From Limanda limanda (Eukaryota; Chordata; Actinopteri; Pleuronectiformes; Pleuronectidae), in assembly GCF_963576545.1 (NCBI RefSeq), contig NC_083647.1, forward strand, positions 1,689,507 to 1,753,506: a stretch of 64,000 nt of DNA. The letters are read 5' to 3'. Below, piece after piece: positions 31,710-44,231 of the stretch (position 1 is its first letter; each line of letters starts with the position of its first letter). A program made the position numbers and the translations under genes. The notes beneath the pieces were generated by a model. It was given only the letters and a program-made list of their open reading frames with translations, searched no databases and was not told where the DNA came from.

Positions 31710-31827
31710 TGACTCTGGTTTCTCTTCATAACGCACAAGTCTTTCGCCTTTTACTAAAGACTTCCGTGGAGAGGAACAAACATGAGTTGAATATATTTTT
31801 GGCAGGCTTTGCTTAATGGCTGAGCCT
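31710..31827 (+). ncRNA. RNU5: U5 snRNA, copy 34
   Basis: Variant C106A. The U5 3' box has gtgaaaagttaaaga (one C to T). Confidence 0.93.
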
Positions 31828-32002
31828 TTTGAAATTGTGAAAAGTTAAAGAGCTGTCTAGGTCAGAAATCAAGCGTCCACAAAGGAGAGCTCGGGCGGAG
31901 GTGATAAGCAGCAGCCATCGTTATGCACACCTCCAAATGTGGCACCATATCAAGTGAGATTTGTGCCAAGAGCCTGGCGTGGACATCCAACACTTGGGGA
32001 TT

Positions 32003-32190
32003 ATCGCTTCTCGGCCTTTTGGCTAAGATCAAGTGTAGTATCTGTTCTTATCAGTTTAATATCTGATATGTCCTCTATATGAGGACTACATATTAAGCAG
32101 ATTTTTGGCAAGAGGAGCAGAAATGTGGAGCTTGCTCCCTTCTCTCCACGCATCGACCTAGCATTGCAGTGCCGCTGGGAACGGTGCACT
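32003..32190 (+). ncRNA. RNU2: U2 snRNA, copy 35
   Basis: Consensus sequence. Confidence 0.96.
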
Positions 32191-32492
32191 CTGTTGTTAC
32201 CCTGTAGAAAAGCAAACACTCAAGACCTGCTGGGAGACTTGGTGAGAAACCAGAGTCAGCTATTTGGACCCAATGTAAGTGGTTCAGGGATCTATCGCTT
32301 AAACAGGCTTAAAAGCCAATCACAGTAGTCAGGGCAGGAGCTAATAAAGACGTGTATAATTTTGGTTGCCAAATGGGGGCGGGGTGGGAATGTTGCATAC
32401 TGGGCTCTGACATGCGGAAAGAAAAGGCCTACCGTGAAGGTGGTGAATGTGACCGAGAGGCTCCACCGCTGCTCTCCAACACAGGGCCATGC

Positions 32493-32610
32493 TGACTCTA
32501 GTTTCTCTTCATAACGCACAAGTCTTTCGCCTTTTACTAAAGACTTCCGTGGAGAGGAACAAACATGAGTTGAATATATTTTTGGCAGGCTTTGCTTCAT
32601 GGCTGAGCCT
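32493..32610 (+). ncRNA. RNU5: U5 snRNA, copy 35
   Basis: Variant G8A. The flank after it lacks 4 nt (gagctagg for gagctgtctagg). Confidence 0.93.
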
Positions 32611-32781
32611 TTTGAAATTGTGAAAAGTCAAAGAGCTAGGTCAGAAATCAAGCGTCCACAAAGGAGAGCTCGGGCGGAGGTGATAAGCAGCAGCCATCGT
32701 TATGCACACCTCCAAATGTGGCACCATATCAAGTGAGATTTGTGCCAAGAGCCTGGCGTGGACATCCAACACTTGGGGATT

Positions 32782-32969
32782 ATCGCTTCTCGGCCTTTTG
32801 GCTAAGATCAAGTGTAGTATCTGTTCTTATCAGTTTAATATCTGATATGTCCTCTATATGGGGACTACATATTAAGCAGATTTTTGGCAAGAGGAGCAGA
32901 AATGTGGAGCTTGCTCCCTTCTCTCGACACATCGACCTAGCATTGCAGTGCCGCTGGGAACGGTGCACT
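32782..32969 (+). ncRNA. RNU2: U2 snRNA, copy 36
   Basis: Variants A80G, C145G, G148A, as in copy 14. Confidence 0.94.
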
Positions 32970-33271
32970 CTGTTCTTACCCTGTAGAAAAGCAAACACTC
33001 AAGACCTGCTGGTAGACTTGGTGAGAAACCAGAGTCAGCTATTTGGACCCAATGTAAGTGGTTCAGGGATCTATCGCTTAAACAGGCTTAAAAGCCAATC
33101 ACAGTAGTCAGGGCAGGAGCTAATAAAGACGTGTATAATTTTGGTTGCCAGATGGGGGCGGGGTGGGAATGTTGCATACTGGGCTCTGACATGCGGAAAG
33201 AAAAGGCCTACCGTGAAGGTGGTGAATGTGACCGAGAGGCTCCACCGCTGCTCTCCAACACAGGGCCATGC

Positions 33272-33389
33272 TTACTCTGGTTTCTCTTCATAACGCACAA
33301 GTCTTTCGCCTTTTACTAAAGACTTCCGTGGAGAGGAACAAACATGAGTTGAATATATTTTTGGCAGGCTTTGCTTCATGGCTGAGCCT
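33272..33389 (+). ncRNA. RNU5: U5 snRNA, copy 36
   Basis: Variant G2T. Confidence 0.93.
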
Positions 33390-33564
33390 TTTGAAATTGT
33401 GAAAAGTCAAAGAGCTGTCTAGGTCAGAAATCAAGCGTCCACAAAGGAGAGCTCGGGCGGAGGTGATAAGCAGCAGCCATCGTTATGCACACCTCCAAAT
33501 GTGGCACCATCTCAAGTGAGATTTGTGCCAAGAGCCTGGCGTGGACATCCAACACTTGGGGATT

Positions 33565-33752
33565 ATCGCTTCTCGGCCTTTTGGCTAAGATCAAGTGTAG
33601 TATCTGTTCTTATCAGTTTAATATCTGATATGTCCTCTATATGAGGACTACATATTAAGCAGATTTTTGGCAAGAGGAGCAGAAATGTGGAGCTTGCTCC
33701 CTTCTCTCCACGCATCGACCTAGCATTGCAGTGCCGCTGGGAACGGTGCACT
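33565..33752 (+). ncRNA. RNU2: U2 snRNA, copy 37
   Basis: Consensus sequence. Confidence 0.96.
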
Positions 33753-34054
33753 CTGTTCTTACCCTGTAGAAAAGCAAACACTCAAGACCTGCTGGGAGAC
33801 TTGGTGAGAAACCAGAGTCAGCTATTTGGACCCAATGTAAGTGGTTCAGGGATCTATCGCTTAAACAGGCTTAAAAGCCAATCACAGTAGTCAGGGCAGG
33901 AGCTAATAAAGACGTGTATAATTTTGGTTGCCAGATGGGGGCGGGGTGGGAATGTTGCATACTGGGCTCTGACATGCGGAAAGAAAAGGCCTACCGTGAA
34001 GGTGGTGAATGTGACCGAGAGGCTCCATCGCTGCTCTCCAACACAGGGCCATGC

Positions 34055-34172
34055 TGACTCTGGTTTCTCTTCATAACGCACAAGTCTTTCGCCTTTTACT
34101 AAAGACTTCCGTGGAGAGGAACAAACATGAGTTGAATATATTTTTGGCAGGCTTTGCTTCATGGCTGAGCCT
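34055..34172 (+). ncRNA. RNU5: U5 snRNA, copy 37
   Basis: Consensus sequence. Confidence 0.94.
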
Positions 34173-34347
34173 TTTGAAATTGTGAAAAGTCAAAGAGCTG
34201 TCTAGGTCAGAAATCAAGCGTCCACAAAGGAGAGCTCGGGCGGAGGTGATAAGCAGCAGCCATCGTTATGCACACCTCCAAATGTGGCACCATCTCAAGT
34301 GAGATTTGTGCCAAGAGCCTGGCGTGGACATCCAACACTTGGGGATT

Positions 34348-34535
34348 ATCGCTTCTCGGCCTTTTGGCTAAGATCAAGTGTAGTATCTGTTCTTATCAGT
34401 TTAATATCTGATATGTCCTCTATATGAGGACTACATATTAAGCAGATTTTTGGCAAGAGGAGCAGAAATGTGGAGCTTGCTCCCTTCTCTCCACGCATCG
34501 ACCTAGCATTGCAGTGCCGCTGGGAACGGTGCACT
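34348..34535 (+). ncRNA. RNU2: U2 snRNA, copy 38
   Basis: Consensus sequence. Confidence 0.96.
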
Positions 34536-34837
34536 CTGTTCTTACCCTGTAGAAAAGCAAACACTCAAGACCTGCTGGGAGACTTGGTGAGAAACCAGAG
34601 TCAGTTATTTGGACCCAATGTAAGTGGTTCAGGGATCTATCGCTTAAACAGGCTTAAAAGCCAATCACAGTAGTCAGGGCAGGAGCTAATAAAGACGTGT
34701 ATAATTTTGGTTGCCAGATGGGGGCGGGGTGGGAATGTTGCATACTGGGCTCTGACATGCGGAAAGAAAAGGCCTACCGTGAAGGTGGTGAATGTGACCG
34801 AGAGGCTCCACCGCTGCTCTCCAACACAGGGCCATGC

Positions 34838-34955
34838 TGACTCTGGTTTCTCTTCATAACGCACAAGTCTTTCGCCTTTTACTAAAGACTTCCGTGGAGA
34901 GGAACAAACATGAGTTGAATATATTTTTGGCAGGCTTTGCTTCATGGCTGAGCCT
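34838..34955 (+). ncRNA. RNU5: U5 snRNA, copy 38
   Basis: Consensus sequence. Confidence 0.94.
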
Positions 34956-35130
34956 TTTGAAATTGTGAAAAGTCAAAGAGCTGTCTAGGTCAGAATTCAA
35001 GCGTCCACAAAGGAGAGCTCGGGCGGAGGTGATAAGCAGCAGCCATCGGTATGCACACCTCCAAATGTGGCACCATCTCAAGTGAGATTTGTGCCAAGAG
35101 CCTGGCGTGGACATCCAACACTTGGGGATT

Positions 35131-35318
35131 ATCGCTTCTCGGCCTTTTGGCTAAGATCAAGTGTAGTATCTGTTCTTATCAGTTTAATTTCTGATATGTC
35201 CTCTATGAGAGGACTACATATTAAGCAGATTTTTGGCAAGAGGAGCAGAAATGTGGAGCTTGCTCCCTTCTCTCCACGCATCGACCTAGCATTGCAGTGC
35301 CGCTGGGAACGGTGCACT
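35131..35318 (+). ncRNA. RNU2: U2 snRNA, copy 39
   Basis: Variants A59T (stem IIa region), A77G and T78A (stem IIb loop). Confidence 0.93.
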
Positions 35319-35620
35319 CTGTTCTTACCCTGTAGAAAAGCAAACAGTCAAGACCTGCTGGGAGACTTGTTGAGAAACCAGAGTCAGCTATTTGGACCCA
35401 ATGTAAGTGGTTCAGGGATCTATCGCTTAAACAGGCTTAAAAGCCAATCACAGTAGTCAGGGCAGGAGCTAATAAAGACGTGTATAATTTTGGTTGCCAA
35501 ATGGGGGCGGGGTGGGAATGTTGCATACTGGGCTCTGACATGCGGAAAGAAAAGGCCTACCGTAAAGGTGGTGAATGTGACCGAGAGTCTCCAGCGCTGC
35601 TCTCCAACACAGGGCCATGC

Positions 35621-35737
35621 TGACTCTGGTTTCTCTTCATAACGCACAAGTCTTTCGCCTTTTACTAAAGACTTCCGTGGAGAGGAACAAACATGAGTTG
35701 AATATATTTTTGGCGACTTTGCTTCATGGCTGAGCCT
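35621..35737 (+). ncRNA. RNU5: U5 snRNA, copy 39 (1-nt deletion)
   Basis: Same 3'-hairpin deletion as copy 15. Confidence 0.9.
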
Positions 35738-35912
35738 TTTGAAATTGTGAAAAGTCAAAGAGCTGTCTAGGTCAGAAATCAAGCGTCCACAAAGGAGAGC
35801 TCGGGCGGAGGTGATAAGCAGCAGCCATCGTTATGCACACCTCCAAATGTGGCACCATCTCAAGTGAGATTTGTGCCAAGAGCCTGGCGTGGACATCCAA
35901 CACTTGGGGATT

Positions 35913-36100
35913 ATCGCTTCTCGGCCTTTTGGCTAAGTTCAAGTGTAGTATCTGTTCTTATCAGTTTAATATCTGATATGTCCTCTATATGAGGACTACA
36001 TATTAAGCAGATTTTTGGCAAGAGGAGCAGAAATGTGGACCTTGCTCCCTTCTCTCCACGCATCGACCTAGCATTGCAGTGCCTCTGGGAACGGTGCACT
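35913..36100 (+). ncRNA. RNU2: U2 snRNA, copy 40
   Basis: Variants A26T (in the region that pairs with U6), G128C (breaks stem III), G172T. Confidence 0.92.
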
Positions 36101-36402
36101 CTGTTCTTACCCTTTAGAAAAGCAAACACTCAAGACCTGCTGGGAGACTTGGTGAGAAACCAGAGTCAGCTATTTGGACTCAATGTAAGTGGTTCAGGGA
36201 TCTATCGCTTAAACAGGCTTAAAAGCCAATCACAGTAGTCAGGGCAGGAGCTAATAAAGACGTGTATAATTTTGGTTGCCAGATGGGGGCGGGGTGGGAA
36301 TGTTGCATACTGGGCTCTGACATGCGGAAAGAAAAGGCCTACCGTGAAGGTGGTGAATGTGACCGAGAGGCTCCACCGCTGCTCTCCAACACAGGGCCAT
36401 GC

Positions 36403-36520
36403 TGACTCTGGTTTCTCTTCATAACGCACAAGTCTTTCGCCTTTTACTAAAGACTTCCGTGGAGAGGAACAAACATGAGTTGAATATATTTTTGGCAGGC
36501 TTTGCTTCATGGCTGAGCCT
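36403..36520 (+). ncRNA. RNU5: U5 snRNA, copy 40
   Basis: Consensus sequence. Confidence 0.94.
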
Positions 36521-36695
36521 TTTGAAATTGTGAAAAGTCAAAGAGCTGTCTAGGTCAGAAATCAAGCGTCCACAAAGGAGAGCTCGGGCGGAGGTGATAA
36601 GCAGCAGCCATCGTTATGCACACCTCCAAATGTGGCACCATATCAAGTGAGATTTGTGCCAAGAGCCTGGCGTGGACATCCAACACTTGGGGATT

Positions 36696-36883
36696 ATCGC
36701 TTCTCGGCCTTTTGGCTAAGATCAAGTGTAGTATCTGTTCTTATCAGTTTAATATCTGATATGTCGTCTATATGAGGACTACATATTAAGCAGATTTTTG
36801 GAAAGAGGAGCAGAAATGTGGAGCTTGCTCCCTTCTCTCCACGCATTGACCTAGCATTGCAGTGCCGCTGGGAACGGTGCACT
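36696..36883 (+). ncRNA. RNU2: U2 snRNA, copy 41
   Basis: Variants C71G, C107A, C152T. Confidence 0.94.
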
Positions 36884-37185
36884 CTGTTCTTATCCTGTAG
36901 AAAAGCAAACACTCAAGACCTGCTGGTAGACTTGGTGAGAAACCAGAGTCAGCTATTTGGACCCAATGTAAGTGGTTCAGGGATCTATCGCTTAAACAGG
37001 CTTAAAAGCCAATCACAGTAGTCAGGGCAGGAGCTAATAAAGACGTGTATAATTTTGGTTGCCAGATGGGGGCGGGGTGGGAATGTTGCATACTGGGCTC
37101 TGACATGCGGAAAGAAAAGGCCTACCGTGAAGGTGGTGAATGTGACCGAGAGTCTCCACCGCTGCTCTCCAACACAGGGCCATGC

Positions 37186-37303
37186 TGACTCTGGTTTCTC
37201 TTCATAACGCACAAGTCTTTCGCCTTTTACTAAAGACTTCCGTGGAGAGGAACAAACATGAGTTGAATATATTTTTGGCAGGCTTTGCTTCATGGCTGAG
37301 CCT
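37186..37303 (+). ncRNA. RNU5: U5 snRNA, copy 41
   Basis: Consensus sequence. Confidence 0.94.
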
Positions 37304-37478
37304 TTTGAAATTGTGAAAAGTCAAAGAGCTGTCTAGGTCAGAAATCAAGCGTCCACAAAGGAGAGCTCGGGCGGAGGTGATAAGCAGCAGCCATCGTTAT
37401 GCACACTTCCAAATGTGGCACCATCTCAATTGAGATTTGTGCCAAGAGCCTGGCGTGGACATCCAACACTTGGGGATT

Positions 37479-37666
37479 ATCGCTTCTCGGCCTTTTGGCT
37501 AAGATCAAGTGTAGTATCTGTTCTTATCAGTTTAATATCTGATATGTCCTCTTTATGAGGACTACATATTAAGCAGATTTTAGGCAAGAGGAGCAGAAAT
37601 GTGGAGCTTGCTCCCTTCTCTCCACGCATCGACCTAGCATTGCAGTGCCGCTGGGAACGGTGCACT
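37479..37666 (+). ncRNA. RNU2: U2 snRNA, copy 42 (Sm-site variant)
   Basis: Variants A75T and T104A. Confidence 0.93.
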
Positions 37667-37968
37667 CTGTTCTTACCCTGTAGAAAAGCAAACACTCAAG
37701 ACCTGCTGGGAGACTTGGTGAGAAACCAGAGTCAGCTATTTGGACCCAATGTAAGTGGTTCAGGGATCTATCGCTTAAACAGGCTTAAAAGCCAATCACA
37801 GTAGTCAGGGCAGGAGCTAATAAAGACGTGTATAATTTTGGTTGCCAGATGGGGGCGGGGTGGGAATGTTGCATACTGGGCTCTGACATGCGGAAAGAAA
37901 AGGCCTACCGTGAAGGTGGTGAACGTGACCGAGAGGCTCCACCGCTGCTCTCCAACACAGGTCCATGC

Positions 37969-38086
37969 TGACTCTGGTTTCTCTTCATAACGCACAAGTC
38001 TTTCGCCTTTTACTAAAGACTTCCGTGGAGAGGAACAAACATGAGTTGAATATATTTTTGGCAGGCTTTGCTTCATGGCTGAGCCT
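37969..38086 (+). ncRNA. RNU5: U5 snRNA, copy 42
   Basis: Consensus sequence. Confidence 0.94.
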
Positions 38087-38261
38087 TTTGAAATTGTGAA
38101 AAGTCAAAGAGCTGTCTAGGTCAGAAATCAAGCGTCCACAAAGGAGAGCTCGGGCGGAGGTGATAAGCAGCAGCCATCGTTATGCACACCTCCCTATGTG
38201 GCACCATCTCAAGTGAGATTTGTGCCAAGAGCCTGGCGTGGACATCCAACACTTGGGGATT

Positions 38262-38449
38262 ATCGCTGCTCGGCCTTTTGGCTAAGATCAAGTGTAGTAT
38301 CTGTTCTTATCAGTTTAATATCTGATATGTCCTCTATATGAGGACTACATATTAAGCAGATTTTTGGCAAGAGGAGCAGAAATGTGGAGCTTGCTCCCTT
38401 CTCTCCACGCATCGACCTAGCATTGCAGTGCCGCTGGGAACGGTGCACT
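38262..38449 (+). ncRNA. RNU2: U2 snRNA, copy 43
   Basis: Variant T7G. Confidence 0.95.
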
Positions 38450-38750
38450 CTGTTCTTACCCTGTAGAAAAGCAAACACTCAAGACCTGCTGGGAGACTTG
38501 GTGAGAAACCAGAGTCAGCTATTTGGACCCAATGTAAGTGGTTCAGGGATCTATTGCTTAAACAGGCTTAAAAGCCAATCACAGTAGTCAGGGCAGGAGC
38601 TAATAAAGACGTGTATAATTTTGGTTGCCAGATGGGGGCGGGGTGGGAATGTTGCATACTGGGCTCTGACATGCGGAAAGAAAAGGCCTACCTAAAGGTG
38701 GTGAATGTGACCGAGAGGCTCCACCGCTGCTCTCCAACACAGAGCCATGA

Positions 38751-38868
38751 TGACTCTGGTTTCTCTTCATAACGCACAAGTCTTTCGCCTTTTACTAAAG
38801 ACTTCCGTGGAGAGGAACAAACATGAGTTGAATATATTTTTGGCAGGCTTTGCTTCATGGCTGAGCCT
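38751..38868 (+). ncRNA. RNU5: U5 snRNA, copy 43
   Basis: Consensus body with the PSE one-base deletion also seen before copies 20 and 23. Confidence 0.92.
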
Positions 38869-39043
38869 TTTGAAATTGTGAAAAGTCAAAGAGCTGTCTA
38901 GGTCAGAAATCAAGCGTCCACAAAGGAGAGCTCGGGCGGAGGTGATAAGCAGCAGCCATCGTTATGCACACCTCCAAATGTGGCACCATATCAAGTGAGA
39001 TTTGTGCCAAGAGCCTGGCGTGGACATCCAACACTTGGGGATT

Positions 39044-39231
39044 ATCGCTTCTTGGCCTTTTGGCTAAGATCAAGTGTAGTATCTGTTCTTATCAGTTTAA
39101 TATCTGATATGTCGTCTATATGAGGACTACATATTAAGCAGATTTTTGGAAAGAGGAGCAGAAATGTGGAGCTTGCTCCCTTCTCTCCACGCATTGACCT
39201 AGCATTGCAGTGCCGCTGGGAACGGTGCACT
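39044..39231 (+). ncRNA. RNU2: U2 snRNA, copy 44
   Basis: Variants C10T, C71G, C107A, C152T. Confidence 0.93.
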
Positions 39232-39533
39232 CTGTGATTATCCTGTAGAAAAGCAAACACTCAAGACCTGCTGGTAGACTTGGTGAGAAACCAGAGTCAG
39301 CTATTTGGACCCAATGTAAGTGGTTCAGGGATCTATCGCTTAAACAGGCTTAAAAGCCAATCACAGTAGTCAGGGCAGGAGCTAATAAAGACGTGTATAA
39401 TTTTGGTTGCCAGATGGGGGCGGGGTGGGAATGTTGCATACTGGGCTCTGACATGCGGAAAGAAAAGGCCTACCGTGAAGGTGGTGAATGTGACCGAGAG
39501 TCTCCACCGCTGCTCTCCAACACAGGGCCATGC

Positions 39534-39651
39534 TGACTCTGGTTTCTCTTCATAACGCACAAGTCTTTCGCCTTTTACTAAAGACTACCGTGGAGAGGAA
39601 CAAACATGAGTTGAATATATTTTTGGCAGGCTTTGCTTCATGGCTGAGCCT
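39534..39651 (+). ncRNA. RNU5: U5 snRNA, copy 44
   Basis: Variant T54A. Confidence 0.93.
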
Positions 39652-39826
39652 TTTGAAATTGTGAAAAGTCAAAGAGCTGTCTAGGTCAGAAATCAAGCGT
39701 CCACAAAGGAGAGCTCGGGCGGAGGTGATAAGCAGCAGCCATCGTTATGCACACTTCCAAATGTGGCACCATCTCAATTGAGATTTGTGCCAAGAGCCTG
39801 GCGTGGACATCCAACACTTGGGGATT

Positions 39827-40014
39827 ATCGCTTCTCGGCCTTTTGGCTAAGATCAAGTGTAGTATCTGTTCTTATCAGTTTAATATCTGATATGTCCTCT
39901 ATATGAGGACTACATATTAAGCAGATTTTAGGCAAGAGGAGCAGAAATGTGGAGCTTGCTCCCTTCTCTCCACGCATCGACCTAGCATTGCAGTGCCGCT
40001 GGGAACGGTGCACT
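39827..40014 (+). ncRNA. RNU2: U2 snRNA, copy 45 (Sm-site variant)
   Basis: Variant T104A. Confidence 0.93.
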
Positions 40015-40316
40015 CTGTTCTTACCCTGTAGAAAAGCAAACACTCAAGACCTGCTGGGAGACTTGGTGAGAAACCAGAGTCAGCTATTTGGACCCAATGT
40101 AAGTGGTTCAGGGATCTATCGCTTAAACAGGCTTAAAAGCCAATCACAGTAGTCAGGGCAGGAGCTAATAAAGACGTGTATAATTTTGGTTGCCAGATGG
40201 GGGCGGGGTGGGAATGTTGCATACTGGGCTCTGACATGCGGAAAGAAAAGGCCTACCGTGAAGGTGGTGAACGTGACCGAGAGGCTCCACCGCTGCTCTC
40301 CAACACAGGTCCATGC

Positions 40317-40434
40317 TGACTCTGGTTTCTCTTCATAACGCACAAGTCTTTCGCCTTTTACTAAAGACTTCCGTGGAGAGGAACAAACATGAGTTGAATA
40401 TATTTTTGGCAGGCTTTGCTTCATGGCTGATCCT
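40317..40434 (+). ncRNA. RNU5: U5 snRNA, copy 45
   Basis: Variant G115T. Confidence 0.92.
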
Positions 40435-40609
40435 TTTGAAATTGTGAAAAGTCAAAGAGCTGTCTAGGTCAGAAATCAAGCGTCCACAAAGGAGAGCTCG
40501 GGCGGAGGTGATAAGCAGCAGCCATCGTTATGCACACCTCCAAATGTGGCACCATATCAAGTGAGATTTGTGCCAAGAGCGTGGCGTGGACATCCAACAC
40601 TTGGGGATT

Positions 40610-40797
40610 ATCGCTTCTCGGCCTTTTGGCTAAGATCAAGTGTAGTATCTGTTCTTATCAGTTTAATATCTGATATGTCCTCTATATGAAGACTACATAT
40701 TAAGCAGATTTTTGGCAAGAGGAGCAGAAATGTGGAGCTTGCTCCCTTCTCTCCACGCATCGACCTAGCATTGCAGTGCCGCTGGGAACGGTGCACT
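40610..40797 (+). ncRNA. RNU2: U2 snRNA, copy 46
   Basis: Variant G81A. Confidence 0.94.
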
Positions 40798-41099
40798 CTG
40801 TTCTTACCCTGTAGAAAAGCAAACACTCAAGACCTGCTGGGAGACTTGGTGAGAAACCAGAGTCAGTTATTTGGACACAATGTAAGTGGTTCAGGGATCT
40901 ATCGCTTAAACAGGCTTAAAAGCCAATCACAGTAGTCAGGGCAGGAGCTAATAAAGACGTGTATAATTTTGGTTGCCAGGTGGGGGCGGGGTGGGAATGT
41001 TGCATACTGGGCTCTGACATGCGGAAAGAAAAGGCCTACCGTGAAGGTGGTGAATGTGACCGAGAGGCTCCACCGCTGCTCTCCAACACAGGGCCATGC

Positions 41100-41217
41100 T
41101 GACTCTGGTTTCTCTTCATAACGCACAAGTCTTTCGCCTTTTACTAAAGACTTCCGTGGAGAGGAACAAACATGAGTTGAATATATTTTTGGCAGGCTTT
41201 GCTTCATGGCTGAGCCT
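41100..41217 (+). ncRNA. RNU5: U5 snRNA, copy 46
   Basis: Consensus sequence. Confidence 0.94.
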
Positions 41218-41392
41218 TTTGAAATTGTGAAAAGTCAAAGAGCTGTCTAGGTCAGAAATCAAGCGTCCACAAAGGAGAGCTCGGGCGGAGGTGATAAGCA
41301 GCAGCCATCGTTATGCACACCTCCAAATGTGGCACCATATCAAGTGAGATTTGTGCCAAGAGCGTGGCGTGGACATCCAACACTTGGGGATT

Positions 41393-41580
41393 ATCGCTTC
41401 TCGGCCTTTTGGCTAAGATCAAGTGTAGTATCTGTTCTTATCAGTTTAATATCTGATATGTCCTCTATATGAGGACTACATATTAAGCAGATTTTTGGCA
41501 AGAGGAGCAGAAATGTGGAGCTTGCTCCCTTCTCTCCACGCATCGACCTAGCATTGCAGTGCCGCTGGGAACGGTGCACT
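41393..41580 (+). ncRNA. RNU2: U2 snRNA, copy 47
   Basis: Consensus sequence. Confidence 0.96.
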
Positions 41581-41882
41581 CTGTTCTTACCCTGTAGAAA
41601 AGCAAACACTCAAGACCTGCTGGGAGACTTGGTGAGAAACCAGAGTCAGCTATTTGGACCCAATGTAAGTGGTTCAGGGATCTATCGCTTAAACAGGCTT
41701 AAAAGCCAATCACAGTAGTCAGGGCATGAGCTAATAAAGACGTGTATAATTTTGGTTGCCAGATGGGGGCGGGGTGGGAATGTTGCATACTGGGCTCTGA
41801 CATGCGGAAAGAAAAGGCCTACCGTGAAGGTGGTGAATGTGACCGAGAGGCTCCACCGCTGCTCTCCAACACAGGGCCATGC

Positions 41883-42000
41883 TGACTCTGGTTTCTCTTC
41901 ATAACGCACAAGTCTTTCGCCTTTTACTAAAGACTTCCGTGGAGAGGAACAAACATGAGTTGAATATATTTTTGGCAGGCTTTGCTTCATGGCTGAGCCT
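41883..42000 (+). ncRNA. RNU5: U5 snRNA, copy 47
   Basis: Consensus sequence. Confidence 0.94.
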
Positions 42001-42175
42001 TTTGAAATTGTGAAAAGTCAAAGAGCTGTCTAGGTCAGAAATCAAGCGTCCACAAAGGAGAGCTTGGGCGGAGGTGATAAGCAGCAGCCATCGTTATGCA
42101 CACCTCCAAATGTGGCACCATATCAAGTGAGATTTGTGCCAAGAGCCTGGCGTGGACATCCAACACTTGGGGATT

Positions 42176-42363
42176 ATCACTTCTCGGCCTTTTGGCTAAG
42201 ATCGAGTGTAGTATCTGTTCTTATCAGTTTAATATCTGATATGTCGTCTATATGAGGACTACATATTAAGCAGATTTTTGGAAAGAGGAGCAGAAATGTG
42301 GAGCTTGCTCCCTTCTCTCCACGCATTGACCTAGCATTGCAGTGCCGCTGGGAACGGTGCACT
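42176..42363 (+). ncRNA. RNU2: U2 snRNA, copy 48
   Basis: Variants G4A, A29G (in the U6-pairing region), C71G, C107A, C152T. Confidence 0.92.
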
Positions 42364-42665
42364 CTGTTCTTACCCTGTAGAAAAGCAAACACTCAAGACC
42401 TGCTGGTAGACTTGGTGAGAAACCAGAGTCAGCTATTTGGACCCAATGTAAGTGGTTCAGGGATCTATCGCTTAAACAGGCTTAAAAGCCAATCACAGTA
42501 GTCAGGGCAGGAGCTAATAAAGACGTGTATAATTTTGGTTGCCAGATGGGGGCGGGGTGGGAATGTTGCATACTGGGCTCTGACATGCGGAAAGAAAAGG
42601 CCTACCGTGAAGGTGGTGAATGTGACCGAGAGTCTCCACCGCTGCTCTCCAACACAGGGCCATGC

Positions 42666-42783
42666 TGACTCTGGTTTCTCTTCATAACGCACAAGTCTTT
42701 CGCCTTTTACTAAAGACTTCCGTGGAGAGGAACAAACATGAGTTGAATATATTTTTGGCAGGCTTTGCTTCATGGCTGAGCCT
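42666..42783 (+). ncRNA. RNU5: U5 snRNA, copy 48
   Basis: Consensus sequence. Confidence 0.94.
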
Positions 42784-42958
42784 TTTGAAATTGTGAAAAG
42801 TCAAAGAGCTGTCTAGGTCAGAAATCAAGCGTCCACAAAGGAGAGCTCGGGCGGAGGTGATAAGCAGCAGCCATCGTTATGCACACCTCCAAATGTGGCA
42901 CCATCTCAAGTGAGATTTGTGCCAAGAGCCTGGCGTGGACATCCAACACTTGGGGATT

Positions 42959-43146
42959 ATCGCTTCTCGGCCTTTTGGCTAAGATCAAGTGTAGTATCTG
43001 TTCTTATCAGTTTAATATCTGATATGTCCTCTATATGAGGACTACATATTAAGCAGATTTTTGGCAAGAGGAGCAGAAATGTGGAGCTTGCTCCCTTCTC
43101 TCCACGCATCGACCTAGCATTGCAGTGCCGCTGGGAACGGTGCACT
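42959..43146 (+). ncRNA. RNU2: U2 snRNA, copy 49
   Basis: Consensus sequence. Confidence 0.96.
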
Positions 43147-43448
43147 CTGTTCTTACCCTGTAGAAAAGCAAACACTCAAGACCTGCTGGTAGACTTGGTG
43201 AGAAACCAGAGTCAGCTATTTGGACCCAATGTAAGTGGTTCAGGGATCTATCGCTTAAACTGGTTTAAAAGCCAATCACAGTAGTCAGGGCAGGAGCTAA
43301 TAAAGACGTGTATAATTTTGGTTGCCAGATGGGGGCGGGGTGGGAATGTTGCATACTGGGCTCTGACATGCGGAAAGAAAAGGCCTACCGTGAAGGTGGT
43401 GAACGTGACCGAGAGGCTCCACCGCTGCTCTCCAACACAGGTCCATGC

Positions 43449-43566
43449 TGACTCTGGTTTCTCTTCATAACGCACAAGTCTTTCGCCTTTTACTAAAGAC
43501 TTCCGTGGAGAGGAACAAACATGAGTTGAATATATTTTTGGCAGGCTTTGCTTCATGGCTGATCCT
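43449..43566 (+). ncRNA. RNU5: U5 snRNA, copy 49
   Basis: Variant G115T. Confidence 0.92.
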
Positions 43567-43741
43567 TTTGAAATTGTGAAAAGTCAAAGAGCTGTCTAGG
43601 TCAGAAATCAAGCGTCCACAAAGGAGAGCTCGGGCGGAGGTGATAAGCAGCAGCCATCGTTATGCACACCTCCAAATGTGGCACCATATCAAGTGAGATT
43701 TGTGCCAAGAGCCTGGCGTGGACATCCAACACTTGGGGATT

Positions 43742-43929
43742 ATCGCTTCTCGGCCTTTTGGCTAAGATCAAGTGTAGTATCTGTTCTTATCAGTTTAATA
43801 TCTGATATGTCCTCTATATGAGGACTACATATTAAGCAGATTTTTGGCAAGAGGAGCAGAAATGTGGAGCTTGCTCCCTTCTCTCCACGCATCGACCTAG
43901 CATTGCAGTGCCGCTGGGAACGGTGCACT
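43742..43929 (+). ncRNA. RNU2: U2 snRNA, copy 50
   Basis: Consensus sequence. Confidence 0.96.
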
Positions 43930-44231
43930 CTGTTCTTACCCTGTAGAAAAGCAAACACTCAAGACCTGCTGGTAGACTTGGTGAGAAACCAGAGTCAGCT
44001 ATTTGGACCCAATGTAAGTGGTTCAGGGATCTATCGCTTAAACAGGCTTAAAAGCCAATCACAGTAGTCAGGGCAGGAGCTAATAAAGACGTGTATAATT
44101 TTGGTTGCCAGATGGGGGCGGGGTGGGAATGTTGCATACTGGGCTCTGACATGCGGAAAGAAAAGGCCTACCGTGAAGGTGGTGAATGTGACCGAGAGCC
44201 TCCACCGCTGCTCTCCAACACAGGGCCATGC

